From the NCBI RefSeq assembly GCF_900109145.1, contig NZ_FNYY01000002.1, positions 372,001-436,000 on the forward strand: a stretch of DNA of 64,000 nt, written 5' to 3'. This DNA comes from Marinovum algicola (GTDB lineage: Bacteria; Pseudomonadota; Alphaproteobacteria; Rhodobacterales; Rhodobacteraceae). Below are positions 35,438 to 44,134 of the stretch, piece by piece (within the stretch, counting starts at the first letter, position 1; the number at the start of each line of letters is the position of its first letter). Below the pieces are notes generated by a model, which was not told where the DNA came from, searched no databases, and worked only from the letters and a program-made list of their open reading frames with translations. A program made the translations under genes and the position numbers.

Positions 35438-36211
35438 ATGGCCCGCCCCATTGTCGGCATCATCGGCAACCAGTACCTGATCAACGATCAATATCCGGCG
35501 CACGCGGGTGGCACGATGAATTCCGAGGCGATCTCGCTGGTCTCGGGCTGCATGCCGCTGCTGATCCCGGCCGATCCCCGCTTTCTGACGGTGGCCGAAC
35601 TGCTGGAAACCTGCGATGGCTTCCTGCTCACCGGCGGGCGGCCCAATGTCCACCCCGAGGAATATGGCGAGGCCGCGACCGAGGCGCATGGCGCCTTTGA
35701 CCGGGCCCGCGATGCCATTGCCCTGCCGCTTGTGCGCGCCTGTGTCGAGCGCGGCCAGCCGTTCCTTGGCATCTGCCGCGGCTATCAGGAGGTGGCGGTG
35801 GCCATGGGCTCGACCCTGCACCCCGAAATCCGCGATCTGCCGGGGCGGATGAACCACCGGATGCCGCCCGACGGCACCATCGAAGAGAAATTCGCCCTGC
35901 GCCACAAGGTGCGCTTTGCGGAAGGTGGCGTCTTTCACCGGCTGATGGGCGCGCCGGAAGTGATGACCAACACCCTGCATGGCCAGGGGGTGATGCAGGC
36001 CGGCAAACGTTTTGTCATCGATGGCTGGGCGCCCGACGACACGCCCGAGGCCGCCTATATCCAGGATGCGCCGGGCTTCACCCTCTCGGTGCAATGGCAT
36101 CCGGAATGGGATGCGGCCAACGATCCGGTGTCGCGTCCGTTGTTCTCCGCCTTTGGCGACGCGGTGCGCGCCTGGTCCGAGGCGCGCCGGCCGCTGCGCG
36201 CCAGCGCCTGA
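35438..36211 (+). CDS. Gamma-glutamyl-gamma-aminobutyrate hydrolase family (C26) protein
   Basis: Class I glutamine-amidotransferase-like hydrolase, 257 aa. The nucleophile cysteine is in FLGICRGYQEV (about residue 111), the histidine and glutamate in SVQWHPEWD near the C-terminus; LLTGGRPNVHPEEYG is the family oxyanion region. PuuD of E. coli frees GABA from gamma-Glu-GABA in putrescine breakdown; whether this protein does so is unknown. The ATG at 35438 has GAGG before it. The aldolase gene follows 29 nt later and may share the transcript. Confidence 0.9.
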   Translation: MARPIVGIIGNQYLINDQYPAHAGGTMNSEAISLVSGCMPLLIPADPRFLTVAELLETCDGFLLTGGRPNVHPEEYGEAATEAHGAFDRARDAIALPLVRACVERGQPFLGICRGYQEVAVAMGSTLHPEIRDLPGRMNHRMPPDGTIEEKFALRHKVRFAEGGVFHRLMGAPEVMTNTLHGQGVMQAGKRFVIDGWAPDDTPEAAYIQDAPGFTLSVQWHPEWDAANDPVSRPLFSAFGDAVRAWSEARRPLRASA

Positions 36212-36240
36212 GACTTCCCCGAAAACACAAGGACGCCCCG

Positions 36241-37002
36241 ATGGACCTGCCCCGCAATGCCTTCAAGGCCGCCCTGAAAGCCGGCCAACGCCAGATCGGT
36301 TTCTGGAGCACCCTGCCCGACGGCGGGCTGGTCGAACTGCTGGCCGGCTGCGGCTATGACTGGCTGCTGATCGACAGCGAACATGCGCCGGTCGATCCCC
36401 GCGCCATGCTGCCGCTCATGCAGGCGGCGGCCCCCTACCCGACTTCTGTGGTGGTGCGCCCCGGCTGGAACGACCCGGTCGAGATCAAGCGGCTGCTGGA
36501 TGCCGGCGCGCAAACGGTTCTGGTGCCCTATGTGCAGACCGCCGAAGAGGCCCGCGCGGCGGTGGCGGCGGTGCGCTATCCGCCGCTGGGTATCCGCGGC
36601 GTGGCCGGCACCACCCGGGCCAGCCAATGGGGCGCGATCGAAGGTTACACCCAGCAGGCCAATGACGAGATCTGCCTGCTGGTTCAGGTCGAGACCGAAG
36701 CCGCCGCCCGCAACATCGAAGAGATCGCGGCCATCGACGGGGTCGACGGCATCTTCGTCGGCCCCGCCGACCTTGCCGCTTCGATGGGGTTTCCCGGCGA
36801 GACCGGCCGCCCGGAAGTGCGCGCCGCGGTCTGCGACGCGGTGCGCCGGATCGTGGCGGCGGGCAAACCGGCGGGATTTCTTTCGGCGGATCAGACCTTT
36901 GTGGCGGAAGTGGCCGAAGCCGGCGGGAGCTTTCTGGCCGTCGGCATCGATTCGGTGCTGATGCGGCGCGCGGCGGTCGCGCTGCGGCAAAGCTGGGACT
37001 GA
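36241..37002 (+). CDS. HpcH/HpaI-family aldolase
   Basis: Class II metal-dependent 2-oxo-3-deoxy acid aldolase, 253 aa (TIM barrel). QIGFWSTLPDGGLVELLAG, LLIDSEHAPVDPR, VVVRPGWNDPVEIKRLLDAG, LLVQVETEAAARNIEEIA and IFVGPADLAASMG are family signatures; the Glu in QVETE and the Asp in GPADL bind the metal. The start has AAGGAC before it. It follows the C26 hydrolase on the same strand. Substrates in the family include 4-hydroxy-2-oxoheptanedioate and 2-keto-3-deoxy-rhamnonate; the one used here is not evident. Confidence 0.92.
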   Translation: MDLPRNAFKAALKAGQRQIGFWSTLPDGGLVELLAGCGYDWLLIDSEHAPVDPRAMLPLMQAAAPYPTSVVVRPGWNDPVEIKRLLDAGAQTVLVPYVQTAEEARAAVAAVRYPPLGIRGVAGTTRASQWGAIEGYTQQANDEICLLVQVETEAAARNIEEIAAIDGVDGIFVGPADLAASMGFPGETGRPEVRAAVCDAVRRIVAAGKPAGFLSADQTFVAEVAEAGGSFLAVGIDSVLMRRAAVALRQSWD

Positions 37003-37009
37003 GCCCGGC

Positions 37010-37732
37010 CTAGACCGTCGGCGGCCAGCTTGCCGGGCGCAGGCGCGGGCGGGTGCTTTGGATCGGCTGGCAATAGCTCTGCTGGCTCAACCAGCGCGCC
37101 ATGTCGCGGCGCTTGGGTTCCGACCGCATCGGCCCCCAATCCGCCGCCACCCCGCGCCAGCGGCTGTCCTTGAGCGAAATCGCCTGGTCGCGCGGCACCG
37201 TGCGCGCCATGATCCGCAGCGCGCAAGAGAGGTTGGCGGCGCCGTTCCGCAGCGCCGGGCCGGTGGTGGCGGTGCATTTGTTGAAATGCGCGGTGCCCGG
37301 CAGGATTTGCAGCAGCCCGTGCCAGAGCCCGCCACCGCCGACGGCCTGCGGGCGATAGGTGCTCTCGTATTTCGCCAGGGTCGAGGCGAAGCCGGCCCAG
37401 AAGGCCGCCCGCGCCGGTGCCGGGTTGTCGGGATAGGCCGGGCACCATTGGGCGATGTCGCGCGGCACCGTTTCGATCAACGGCCGGGCGTGGCCCTGTT
37501 CCAGCGCGCTGAGCATCACCTGCGTCCAGAGCGCCGCCTCGCGGGTGCCGGCGGGCCAGCGCATCCGCGGGTCGCGCAGGCTGCGCGGGGCGGGCCGCAG
37601 GCTCTGATCCGGGGCCAGGCGCGTCGCGGCCGGGGCCAGGCGAGTCGACTCGACGCTGGCCAGAACGGTTTCTTCGGCGGCCAGGGTGACTGGCAGCACG
37701 ATCAGCAGAATCAGCAACAATCCGCGGTGCAT
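37010..37732 (-). CDS. Periplasmic lytic transglycosylase-like protein (SLT domain)
   Basis: 240 aa with a signal peptide (1-18, LLLILLIVLPVTLA then AEE). Residues about 115-215 resemble the SLT lysozyme fold: STLAKYESTYRPQAV contains the likely catalytic glutamate, followed by GGLWHGLLQILPGTAHF in place of the common GLMQI motif and LSCALRIMAR. It would cut the glycan strands of peptidoglycan. The start at 37732 has GAGG before it. It converges on the aldolase gene (7 nt apart) and is divergent from the hypothetical gene at 37893. Confidence 0.85.
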   Translation of the reverse strand: MHRGLLLILLIVLPVTLAAEETVLASVESTRLAPAATRLAPDQSLRPAPRSLRDPRMRWPAGTREAALWTQVMLSALEQGHARPLIETVPRDIAQWCPAYPDNPAPARAAFWAGFASTLAKYESTYRPQAVGGGGLWHGLLQILPGTAHFNKCTATTGPALRNGAANLSCALRIMARTVPRDQAISLKDSRWRGVAADWGPMRSEPKRRDMARWLSQQSYCQPIQSTRPRLRPASWPPTV

Positions 37733-37892
37733 CGAGGTAACCTCAACAAAAAGCGATACAAAAGACAGATCATTGCCGCAAAGCGGCGCTCTCTGTCGGG
37801 TTGCTGCCATTGTCTATCTTTCTCCTGCCATGACCACGCCCCAAACGCCGGCCAGTGTGTTCGCAGCGAAATATTGCCGACTGGTTGTACAG

Positions 37893-39179
37893 ATGTTCGA
37901 GACCCTCACTTCGATTACAGACAAAACCCGATCCGCGCTGCGCCAGGCCGCCGCCCGCGCGCCCGCCCGCCGCGCCGGCCGGGGATCGGGCCGCAAATCG
38001 GAGCCGGGATCGGCTCTTGCACCGGGGTGCGAGGGTGATCCGGCGGGCTTTTCCGCTGCGCGTCTCGCCCAGCTCGGCCGCCCCCTGCGCGACCAGACCC
38101 GCGAGCTTGCCGATTGCCAGGCGCTGCTCGACCGCGGGCGCGATCTGGCCCGCCAGGAGCGCTGGGAAGCTCTGTGCGCCGAGGTCGCCGCGGCCGATGC
38201 CCGCCGGGGCGCCACCGTCGCCGGCACGCCCGAAGCCGAATTGCTGGCCGCCGGCGCGCGGTCTGACCTGGCCCGCGCCTTCGAAAGCGCCTCTTCCGCC
38301 GGCGCCCTGTCGCGCGGCCACCGGATGTTTGCCGGGCTTCAGGCGCTGGACGATATCGCCGCCGATCTGGCGCCCGACCCAGGCTGCGCCGCCGTGGTGG
38401 CACTGAGCCACATGGATGCTGGCTGGGCCTGGTACAAGCAGGGCTGGCGGCGCGGTCGCCCGGAACAGCATGTCGCCGCCTTCCGCAGCTCCTTTGCCCG
38501 CGCCGAGGCGATCCTCGCGCCATATACCGACGCCGCCGCCGGCTCGCCGCTGCTGGCCTCGACGCATTGCGCGCTTCTGGCCGGCCAGCCGGGGGCCGAA
38601 CGCCAGGTGGTGGACCGTTACGAAACGCTGATCGGCCTGGCGCCGGGCATGCCAGGCCATATGCGCGCCTTCGGCCTGCACCTCCTGCCCTGCTGGTTCG
38701 GCAGCTACGAGGCGCTTGACCTGGCTGCGCGCCGGATGGCGGCGGTGACCGGCGAGACCTGGGGCAGCGGCGGATATGCCTGGGTCTGGTTTGATGCGCT
38801 GTTGCAGGATCCGGCGGCCTTCGCGGCGCTGGACGCCGGCTATTTCGTCGAAGCCATCGACGATATCCTGCGCCGTCACCCTGGCCAGCACATGGTCAAC
38901 CTCTTTGCCGCCTGCCTGAGCCAGCTTCTGACGCGCGAGACCGGCCCCGACCGCAGCCAGCGGCGGCTGCTGGACAAGATGCGCACCCGTCTGATCCGCA
39001 GCGACATGCGCGAGACCCATGGCTGGGTCTGGTCGCTGACCGACATCGGCTATGCCACCCCCGGCAGCGCCCATGTGGGTGGCGCCGAGATCGGCGCCCG
39101 CCAGGCCTGGGAGGCGCTGAGCACGGTGCTGGCCCGCGAGCTTCGCCGTATCCAGGGCCAGCCCAGCCCGGCGCCCTGA
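37893..39179 (+). CDS. Hypothetical protein, alpha-helical
   Basis: 428 aa, no signal peptide or membrane segment. After an Ala/Arg-rich N-terminus (about 1-45) the protein is alpha-helical with repeat-like helices ([38 protein letters not shown]) and conserved-looking stretches [30 protein letters not shown] and [13 protein letters not shown]. This suggests a TPR/HEAT-like scaffold. The start at 37893 is chosen because codons from 37830 to there lack the usual G/C third bases; no start has a clear ribosome site. I do not recognise the family. Confidence 0.75.
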   Translation: MFETLTSITDKTRSALRQAAARAPARRAGRGSGRKSEPGSALAPGCEGDPAGFSAARLAQLGRPLRDQTRELADCQALLDRGRDLARQERWEALCAEVAAADARRGATVAGTPEAELLAAGARSDLARAFESASSAGALSRGHRMFAGLQALDDIAADLAPDPGCAAVVALSHMDAGWAWYKQGWRRGRPEQHVAAFRSSFARAEAILAPYTDAAAGSPLLASTHCALLAGQPGAERQVVDRYETLIGLAPGMPGHMRAFGLHLLPCWFGSYEALDLAARRMAAVTGETWGSGGYAWVWFDALLQDPAAFAALDAGYFVEAIDDILRRHPGQHMVNLFAACLSQLLTRETGPDRSQRRLLDKMRTRLIRSDMRETHGWVWSLTDIGYATPGSAHVGGAEIGARQAWEALSTVLARELRRIQGQPSPAP

Positions 39180-39291
39180 GCCGGGGGCCGGGCTGGGCGG
39201 CCGGCACCGGGGCGGAACCGGGAACTGCCTCTTGCTCCCCTCCCGCCCCTGCCCTAGAACCCGTTTCGTTCCGAGCGCGAAGGAGACGGCC

Positions 39292-40803
39292 ATGCTGGAC
39301 CTGACATATGAGACCCCCAAACCCAAGATGATCGCCGGGGCGAAACACGATTGGGAGCTGGTGATCGGCATGGAGGTCCATGCCCAGGTGTCCTCTCAGG
39401 CCAAGCTGTTTTCCGGCGCCTCGACGCAATTCGGCGCCGAGCCCAATGCCAATGTCGCCTTTGTCGACGCCGCGATGCCCGGCATGCTGCCGGTGATCAA
39501 CGAATATTGCATCGAACAGGCGGTGCGCACCGGGCTGGGCCTCAAGGCGCAGATCAACCTGAAGAGCGCCTTCGACCGCAAGAACTACTTCTATCCCGAC
39601 CTGCCGCAGGGCTATCAGATCAGCCAGCTTTACGAGCCGCTGGTGGGCGAAGGCGAAGTGCTGGTCGAGATGGGCGACGGCACCGCGCGCAAGGTGCGGA
39701 TCGAGCGCATCCACGTCGAGCAGGATGCCGGCAAATCGATCCACGACATGGATCCCAACATGTCCTTCGTCGATCTCAACCGCACCGGCGTGGCGCTGAT
39801 GGAGATTGTCAGCCGTCCCGACATCCGCGGCCCAGAGGAAGCGGCGGCCTATGTGGTCAAGCTGCGCCAGATCCTGCAATATCTCGGCACCTGCGACGGC
39901 AACATGCAAAACGGCAACCTGCGGGCCGATGTCAACGTCTCGGTCTGCCTGCCGGGGCAATACGAGAAATACCAGGCGACGCAGGATTTCAGCCATCTCG
40001 GCACCCGCTGCGAGATCAAGAACATGAACTCGATGCGGTTCATCCAGCAGGCGATCGATTACGAGGCCAAGCGTCAGATCGCCATCCTGGAGGCCGGCGG
40101 ATCGATCGATCAGGAAACCCGGCTCTACGATCCCGACAAGGGCGAGACCCGGTCGATGCGGTCGAAGGAGGAGGCGCATGATTATCGCTACTTCCCCGAC
40201 CCCGACCTGCTGCCGCTGGAGATCGAACAGGGCTGGGTGGACGACATCCGGAACACCCTGCCCGAGCTGCCGGACGAAAAGAAGGCGCGGTTCATCGCCG
40301 ATTACGGCCTGTCGGATTATGACGCCTCGGTGCTGACCTCCGAGACCGCCTCGGCCAATTACTTCGAGAAGGTGGCGGAAGGCCGTGACGGCAAGATGGC
40401 GGCCAACTGGGTGATCAACGAACTCTTCGGCCGGCTGAAAAAGGAAGACCACGCGCTGGCCGACAGCCCGGTCTCGCCGGAACAGCTCGGCGGCATCATC
40501 GCGCTGATCCAGAAGGGCGACATCTCGGGCAAGATCGCCAAGGATCTGTTCGAGATCGTCTATACCGAGGGCGGCGATCCGGCGCAGATCGTCGAAGCGC
40601 GCGGCATGAAGCAGGTCACCGACACCGGCGCCATCGAAACGGCGGTGGACGAGGTGATCGCCGCCAACCCGGCGCAGGTCGAGAAGGCCAAGGCCAACCC
40701 CAAGCTCGCCGGCTGGTTTGTCGGCCAGGTGATGAAGGCCACCGGTGGCAAGGCCAACCCCAAGGCGGTGAACGAGATCGTGAGCGCCAAGCTGGGGCTC
40801 TGA
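39292..40803 (+). CDS. gatB: Aspartyl/glutamyl-tRNA amidotransferase subunit B
   Basis: Subunit B of GatCAB, which amidates Glu-tRNA(Gln) and Asp-tRNA(Asn); 503 aa. [41 protein letters not shown] and [16 protein letters not shown] are signatures of the kinase-like cradle domain; the C-terminal helical and tail domains ([35 protein letters not shown]) bind tRNA. AAGGAG stands before the ATG at 39292. gatC and gatA are elsewhere in the genome. Confidence 0.97.
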   Translation: MLDLTYETPKPKMIAGAKHDWELVIGMEVHAQVSSQAKLFSGASTQFGAEPNANVAFVDAAMPGMLPVINEYCIEQAVRTGLGLKAQINLKSAFDRKNYFYPDLPQGYQISQLYEPLVGEGEVLVEMGDGTARKVRIERIHVEQDAGKSIHDMDPNMSFVDLNRTGVALMEIVSRPDIRGPEEAAAYVVKLRQILQYLGTCDGNMQNGNLRADVNVSVCLPGQYEKYQATQDFSHLGTRCEIKNMNSMRFIQQAIDYEAKRQIAILEAGGSIDQETRLYDPDKGETRSMRSKEEAHDYRYFPDPDLLPLEIEQGWVDDIRNTLPELPDEKKARFIADYGLSDYDASVLTSETASANYFEKVAEGRDGKMAANWVINELFGRLKKEDHALADSPVSPEQLGGIIALIQKGDISGKIAKDLFEIVYTEGGDPAQIVEARGMKQVTDTGAIETAVDEVIAANPAQVEKAKANPKLAGWFVGQVMKATGGKANPKAVNEIVSAKLGL

Positions 40804-40928
40804 GCCCTGCGTCTGGCGACGCGCTGCTGATCCAGAACAAACGGGGGAAGCCGCTGGCCGGCTTCACCCATGCCAGTGCGCCGGGGCGATCGGCGGTGCC
40901 ATCCTGCGCGCGCTGGGGCGGCATCGGA

Positions 40929-40958
40929 CTGGCATTTTACGGCCTTTCGCACTATATT
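40929..40958 (+). promoter_or_regulatory. Promoter of the miniprotein gene
   Basis: CTGGCA at 40929 and TATATT at 40953 with 18-nt spacing, 29 nt upstream of the ATG at 40987. Confidence 0.5.
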
Positions 40959-40986
40959 CCGGGTATGCTTCGCAAGGAGGAGCCCG

Positions 40987-41109
40987 ATGACCAGCTTTGA
41001 GATCGCAGTCCCCCTGATGGCGCTGGCGGTTCTGGGCGTGGATTTTCTCATCCGCAAGCGGGACACCCGCCGGCTCGAACCCGCCCGCCTTCGCCACCCC
41101 GCCAAATGA
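40987..41109 (+). CDS. 40-residue membrane miniprotein
   Basis: A 40-codon open frame with AAGGAGG 6 nt before its ATG, the best ribosome site in the neighbourhood, and a promoter 29 nt upstream. Residues about 5-21 (EIAVPLMALAVLGVDFL) form one hydrophobic segment, followed by a strongly basic tail (IRKRDTRRLEPARLRHPAK), so the N-terminus probably faces the periplasm and the tail the cytoplasm. It lies alone between gatB and the DUF4177 gene. I do not recognise a family; many annotation pipelines would miss it because of its size. Confidence 0.65.
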   Translation: MTSFEIAVPLMALAVLGVDFLIRKRDTRRLEPARLRHPAK

Positions 41110-41263
41110 CGTGATCCGCGCCTTTGCGGCGCGCCACACCGATTGCGCCCAGACACCGAACCTTCGCTGACGTCGCGCCGCGACCCGCTACTCTGGCGCC
41201 ATGGGGTGCCCCGGTCCGGCGAGAGCGATTGCGCTTGACGCCGAAGTATGCTCTTGGGCGCCC

Positions 41264-41713
41264 ATGACGAGATATGATTACAAGGTGGTTCCCGCCCCCG
41301 CCCAGGGGCGCAAGGCCCGGGGTGTGAAGGGCGCCGAAGGCCGGTTCGCCTTTGCGCTGGAATCCGTGCTGAACGATCTGGCCGAGGACGGCTGGGAATA
41401 TGTCCGCGCCGAGACCCTGCCCAGCGAAGAGCGCCAGGGCCTGTCGGGCAAGACCACGGTGTTCCGCAATCTGCTGGTGTTCCGGCGGGCCCGCGAGGAC
41501 GAGGTCGCGGCCTTCGAGCCGCGACTGCTCGATCCGCCCAAGGAGATCCCGGTGCTCGATGCGGCGCGGGCGGTGCAGGAGACACCACCGGCGCAAGATG
41601 CCCGCTTTGAGGAAGGCGACGTGGCGGCGGCTGTGGAGGCCGGGCGCGACGATGCGACCGAGACGGATGGCGAAGCCCCCGACGACGGCCGTGAGCAACC
41701 GCCGAAGGCGTGA
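41264..41713 (+). CDS. DUF4177-containing protein
   Basis: 149 aa. The first 75 residues match the DUF4177 pattern (RYDYKVVPAP, LNDLAEDGWEYVRAETLP, FRNLLVFRRA), a small alpha/beta domain of unknown function. The rest is acidic and low in complexity (from about 90, DAARAVQETPPAQD, ATETDGEAPDDG), probably disordered. No ribosome site is clear. It ends 54 nt from the converging bolA gene. Confidence 0.8.
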   Translation: MTRYDYKVVPAPAQGRKARGVKGAEGRFAFALESVLNDLAEDGWEYVRAETLPSEERQGLSGKTTVFRNLLVFRRAREDEVAAFEPRLLDPPKEIPVLDAARAVQETPPAQDARFEEGDVAAAVEAGRDDATETDGEAPDDGREQPPKA

Positions 41714-41767
41714 GCGGCCCCGGCAACGGGGTGCCCCCCTGCGGGAGCAGATGACCGGCGGCGGGCC

Positions 41768-42028
41768 TCAGGGCGTGTCGAGATCGAGCGCCAGGGCGTG
41801 GATCGCGGCCATCAGATCGGGGCCCAGCGCGGCGTGAACGGCGCGGTGGCGGGCGATGCGGGACTGGCCGGCAAAGGCCTCTGCGCGCAGGCGCACGCGG
41901 AAATGGCTCTCGCCGCCCTCCTGATATCCGGCGTGGCCGCGATGGGCCTCGCTGTCATCTTCCACATGCAGCTCGGCCGGTGCAAATGCGGCCATGAGCC
42001 GTTGGCGAATTTCTTCTGATCTCGACAT
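41768..42028 (-). CDS. bolA: BolA-family protein
   Basis: 86 aa, a class II KH-like fold. HVEDDSEAHRGHAGYQEGG and SHFRVRLRAEAFAGQSRIARHRAV are the family signatures; conserved histidines can bind a shared [2Fe-2S] cluster with a monothiol glutaredoxin. The start at 42028 follows GAGGGGA. It is divergent from the J-domain gene with a 75-nt gap, an arrangement I recall from related genomes. The likely role is iron-sulfur handling or envelope stress. Confidence 0.95.
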   Translation of the reverse strand: MSRSEEIRQRLMAAFAPAELHVEDDSEAHRGHAGYQEGGESHFRVRLRAEAFAGQSRIARHRAVHAALGPDLMAAIHALALDLDTP

Positions 42029-42103
42029 GATTTTCCCCTCGGCCCCTTCCCTCTGGTTGCCGATGGTCTAAACTGCCACGTCCGAGTCGAAAAGGTGCGA
42101 ACC

Positions 42104-42736
42104 ATGAGTAAATCAGACCCCTTCGGATTTGATATGTCCGTGTCCTCAGCCAAGAAAAAAAATCCGCGCGGCCGGCGTGGCATGTCCGGTGCGTCCGAGA
42201 CCTCGACCCGGGTCTGCGACCATGAAGGATGCCAGGAGAAGGGCCTGTATCGCGCGCCCAAGGCGCCCGATGTGCTCGATGATTTCTTCTGGTTCTGCAA
42301 GGACCACGTGCGCGAATACAATGCGAAATGGAGCTTCTTCGACGGCAAGACCGAGGCCGAGATGAATGCCCAGGAAAGCGCCGACAAGGTCTGGGAGCGA
42401 AAGACCAAGGGCTGGCGCGATCCCGAGGCCAAGGCCTGGGCGCGGCTGGGCATCGAGGATCCGCATCAGGTGCTGGGCCAGAATGCCACCCGCAACCCCG
42501 GACGCGGCGCGGCCAGCGGCGGCCGCAGGCTGCCGCCCACCGAGCGCCGGGCAATCGAGATTCTCGAGGCCAAGGAGAGCATGACCAAGGTCGAGATCCG
42601 CAAGGCCTACAAGGCGCTGATCAAGGTGCTGCACCCGGACATGAACGGCGGCGACCGCAGCCAGGAAGAGCAGCTGGGCGAGGTCATGTGGGCCTGGGAC
42701 CAGATCAAGGACAGCCGGAGTTTCCCGGACAAATAG
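42104..42736 (+). CDS. J-domain protein with N-terminal Cys/His cluster
   Basis: 210 aa. The C-terminal 60 residues are a J-domain (TERRAIEILEAKESMTKVEI, KAYKALIKVLHPDMNGGDRS) with HPD at 177-179, which would stimulate DnaK ATPase. The N-terminal part carries C38-x-H40-x2-C43 and FWFC65-x2-H68, a possible zinc site, then DGKTEAEMNAQES and a disordered Arg/Gly segment. It lacks the DnaJ G/F region and the type I zinc repeats, so it is a type III co-chaperone. It is divergent from bolA and close to cobS, but a substrate is not evident. Confidence 0.9.
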   Translation: MSKSDPFGFDMSVSSAKKKNPRGRRGMSGASETSTRVCDHEGCQEKGLYRAPKAPDVLDDFFWFCKDHVREYNAKWSFFDGKTEAEMNAQESADKVWERKTKGWRDPEAKAWARLGIEDPHQVLGQNATRNPGRGAASGGRRLPPTERRAIEILEAKESMTKVEIRKAYKALIKVLHPDMNGGDRSQEEQLGEVMWAWDQIKDSRSFPDK

Positions 42737-42756
42737 GCCCGCCCGCGGCTGGCGTT

Positions 42757-42797
42757 CCGGGGGCTCTGCCCCCGGCGGTATTTGGGAGCAGAAGAAG
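42757..42797 (+). repeat. Dispersed intergenic repeat, copy B (short)
   Basis: CCGGGGGCTCTGCCCCCGG hairpin then GGTATTTGGGAGCAGAAG, lacking the second hairpin of copies A and C. It follows the J-domain stop by 20 nt, and its tail forms the left arm of the terminator at 42789. Confidence 0.7.
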
Positions 42798-42834
42798 GAC
42801 CGGCCCTGCGTCATGCGGGCCGGTCCTTCTGCTG
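42789..42834. terminator. Terminator between J-domain gene and msrB
   Basis: 18-bp stem with one mismatch (42789-42806 and 42817-42834, 10-nt loop) between converging genes. T's are sparse on either side. Confidence 0.7.
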
Positions 42835-42847
42835 TTGACAAGGGCCG

Positions 42848-43321
42848 TCAGGCGGCCTGGAAGGTCAGGGCGACGCCATTGAGGCAATGGCGTTTTCCGG
42901 TGGGCTCGGGGCCGTCGTCGAAGATATGACCGAGGTGCGAGCCGCAGCGGCGGCAGTGGCATTCGGTGCGGACGATGAACAGGAGCTTGCGGTCCTCCTT
43001 GGTGCGGATCGCATCCGGCAGGCTCTGCCAGTAGCTCGGCCAGCCGGTGCCGCTGTCGTATTTGTGCTCGGAGGAATAGACCGCCAGGTCACAGCCGCGG
43101 CAATGGTAGATGCCTTTGGCCTTGCTGTCGTGCAGCGGCGAGGAGAAGGCCGGTTCGGTGCCCTCCTCGCGCATCACCTCGTATTGCAGATCGGTCAACA
43201 TGGCGCGCCATTCCTCTTCGCTGCGGGTGACTTCGAAACTGTCGTCCTGGGCGCGGGTGGCGGCGGGCAAGAGCGCCGCGGCGGCGCTGGTGGCAAGAAA
43301 CTGGCGTCGATGGAGGGGCAT
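42848..43321 (-). CDS. msrB: Methionine-R-sulfoxide reductase, Tat-exported
   Basis: Reduces methionine-R-sulfoxide in proteins; 157 aa. The N-terminus is a twin-arginine signal (HRRQFLA, hydrophobic run to about 22, cleavage near TRAQD), so it acts in the periplasm. The zinc cysteines are C74/C77 (CRGC) and C123/C126 (CRRC); SGTGWPSYW, GSHLGHIFDDGP and RHCLNG carry the catalytic C146. An ECF-like promoter lies about 85-110 nt upstream, and the RskA/ECF pair is on the same strand, which suggests stress-induced repair of oxidised envelope proteins. Confidence 0.95.
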   Translation of the reverse strand: MPLHRRQFLATSAAAALLPAATRAQDDSFEVTRSEEEWRAMLTDLQYEVMREEGTEPAFSSPLHDSKAKGIYHCRGCDLAVYSSEHKYDSGTGWPSYWQSLPDAIRTKEDRKLLFIVRTECHCRRCGSHLGHIFDDGPEPTGKRHCLNGVALTFQAA

Positions 43322-43404
43322 GGTCGTCTCCTTTGCGGAGGCGCGCCGCGGGGGCCGCGCGCGGGGCGTGGCCGGCCTGCTGCGGTGCGCCGGGGTTCAG
43401 GAGA

Positions 43405-43432
43405 TAAGACGTTCCAAAGCCGGGAAAGTTGC
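43405..43432 (-). promoter_or_regulatory. ECF-type promoter upstream of msrB
   Basis: On the minus strand GCAACTT, 15 nt, GTCTTA, each one base different from the E. coli sigma-E consensus GGAACTT-N15-GTCTAA. It lies 85-110 nt before the msrB start. Recognition by the local sigma factor is inferred. Confidence 0.45.
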
Positions 43433-43453
43433 GCCCCGGCGGTCACGGGACGG

Positions 43454-44134
43454 TCACGATGCGGTGACCGACCCCGCCGCCAGAACCGCGCCGGTGGGCT
43501 GACCGGTGGGCGAGCCGCCGGCCGGTTCGTCCGAGATCGCCAGCACCGCGCCCTCGAGCGCCGCGCGCAGCGTTTCGGGCAGTTCGAAGGCCACCACGGT
43601 GCCCGGCGCCAGCAGGCCAAGCGAGACCGGCGGGTTGTCGCCCTGGATCAGCCAGAGCTCGCGGGCGCGGCCGGGTTCGGGGAACAGCCCCACAAGCTCG
43701 GCCGTGACCGAACCGCTTTCGGGGTCGAGCGCGATGCGCGCCACTTCGCCGGCGGTTTCGCTGGTGAGCTCGGCGGTCAGCGGCAGCGGCTCGGGCAGCA
43801 GCCAGCCGAAACGCAGGGCTGCAAAGGCCAGCCCCGCCGCCAGCGCCGTGCCGATCACCGCCGTGCCGAGGTTGAGCCGCCGCCAGACCGGCATCGGCGG
43901 GCCATAGACGCGCTTCTCGATCGCCGGCCAGAGCGCGGCGGGGGGCGTCACCGGCGCCGCCTCGTCGGCGAGCGCGGCGAAATACTCGCTCCAGCCGTCG
44001 CAGAGCCAGCGCAGCTCGGCCTCGAGGAACAGCCGCCGGGCAAAGGCATCCTCTTCGGCCTCGGACAGAAGCCCGAGCACGTATTCCGCGGCCAGCACGG
44101 AATCGTCGTCAGGGGTGTCGGTCGGGTCGCTCAT
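43454..44134 (-). CDS. RskA-type anti-sigma factor
   Basis: 226 aa single-pass membrane protein. Residues 1-75 are a cytosolic helical anti-sigma domain (EYVLGLLSEAEEDAFARRL), about 95-115 a membrane helix (AVIGTALAAGLAFAALRFGW) and 120-226 the periplasmic RskA domain (ARELWLIQGDNPPVSLGLL, GTVVAFELP). There is no zinc motif of the ZAS type. Its ATG overlaps the sigma TGA by four bases (ATGA), so the two are translated together. It would hold the sigma factor at the membrane until a signal in the periplasm triggers release. Confidence 0.93.
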   Translation of the reverse strand: MSDPTDTPDDDSVLAAEYVLGLLSEAEEDAFARRLFLEAELRWLCDGWSEYFAALADEAAPVTPPAALWPAIEKRVYGPPMPVWRRLNLGTAVIGTALAAGLAFAALRFGWLLPEPLPLTAELTSETAGEVARIALDPESGSVTAELVGLFPEPGRARELWLIQGDNPPVSLGLLAPGTVVAFELPETLRAALEGAVLAISDEPAGGSPTGQPTGAVLAAGSVTAS

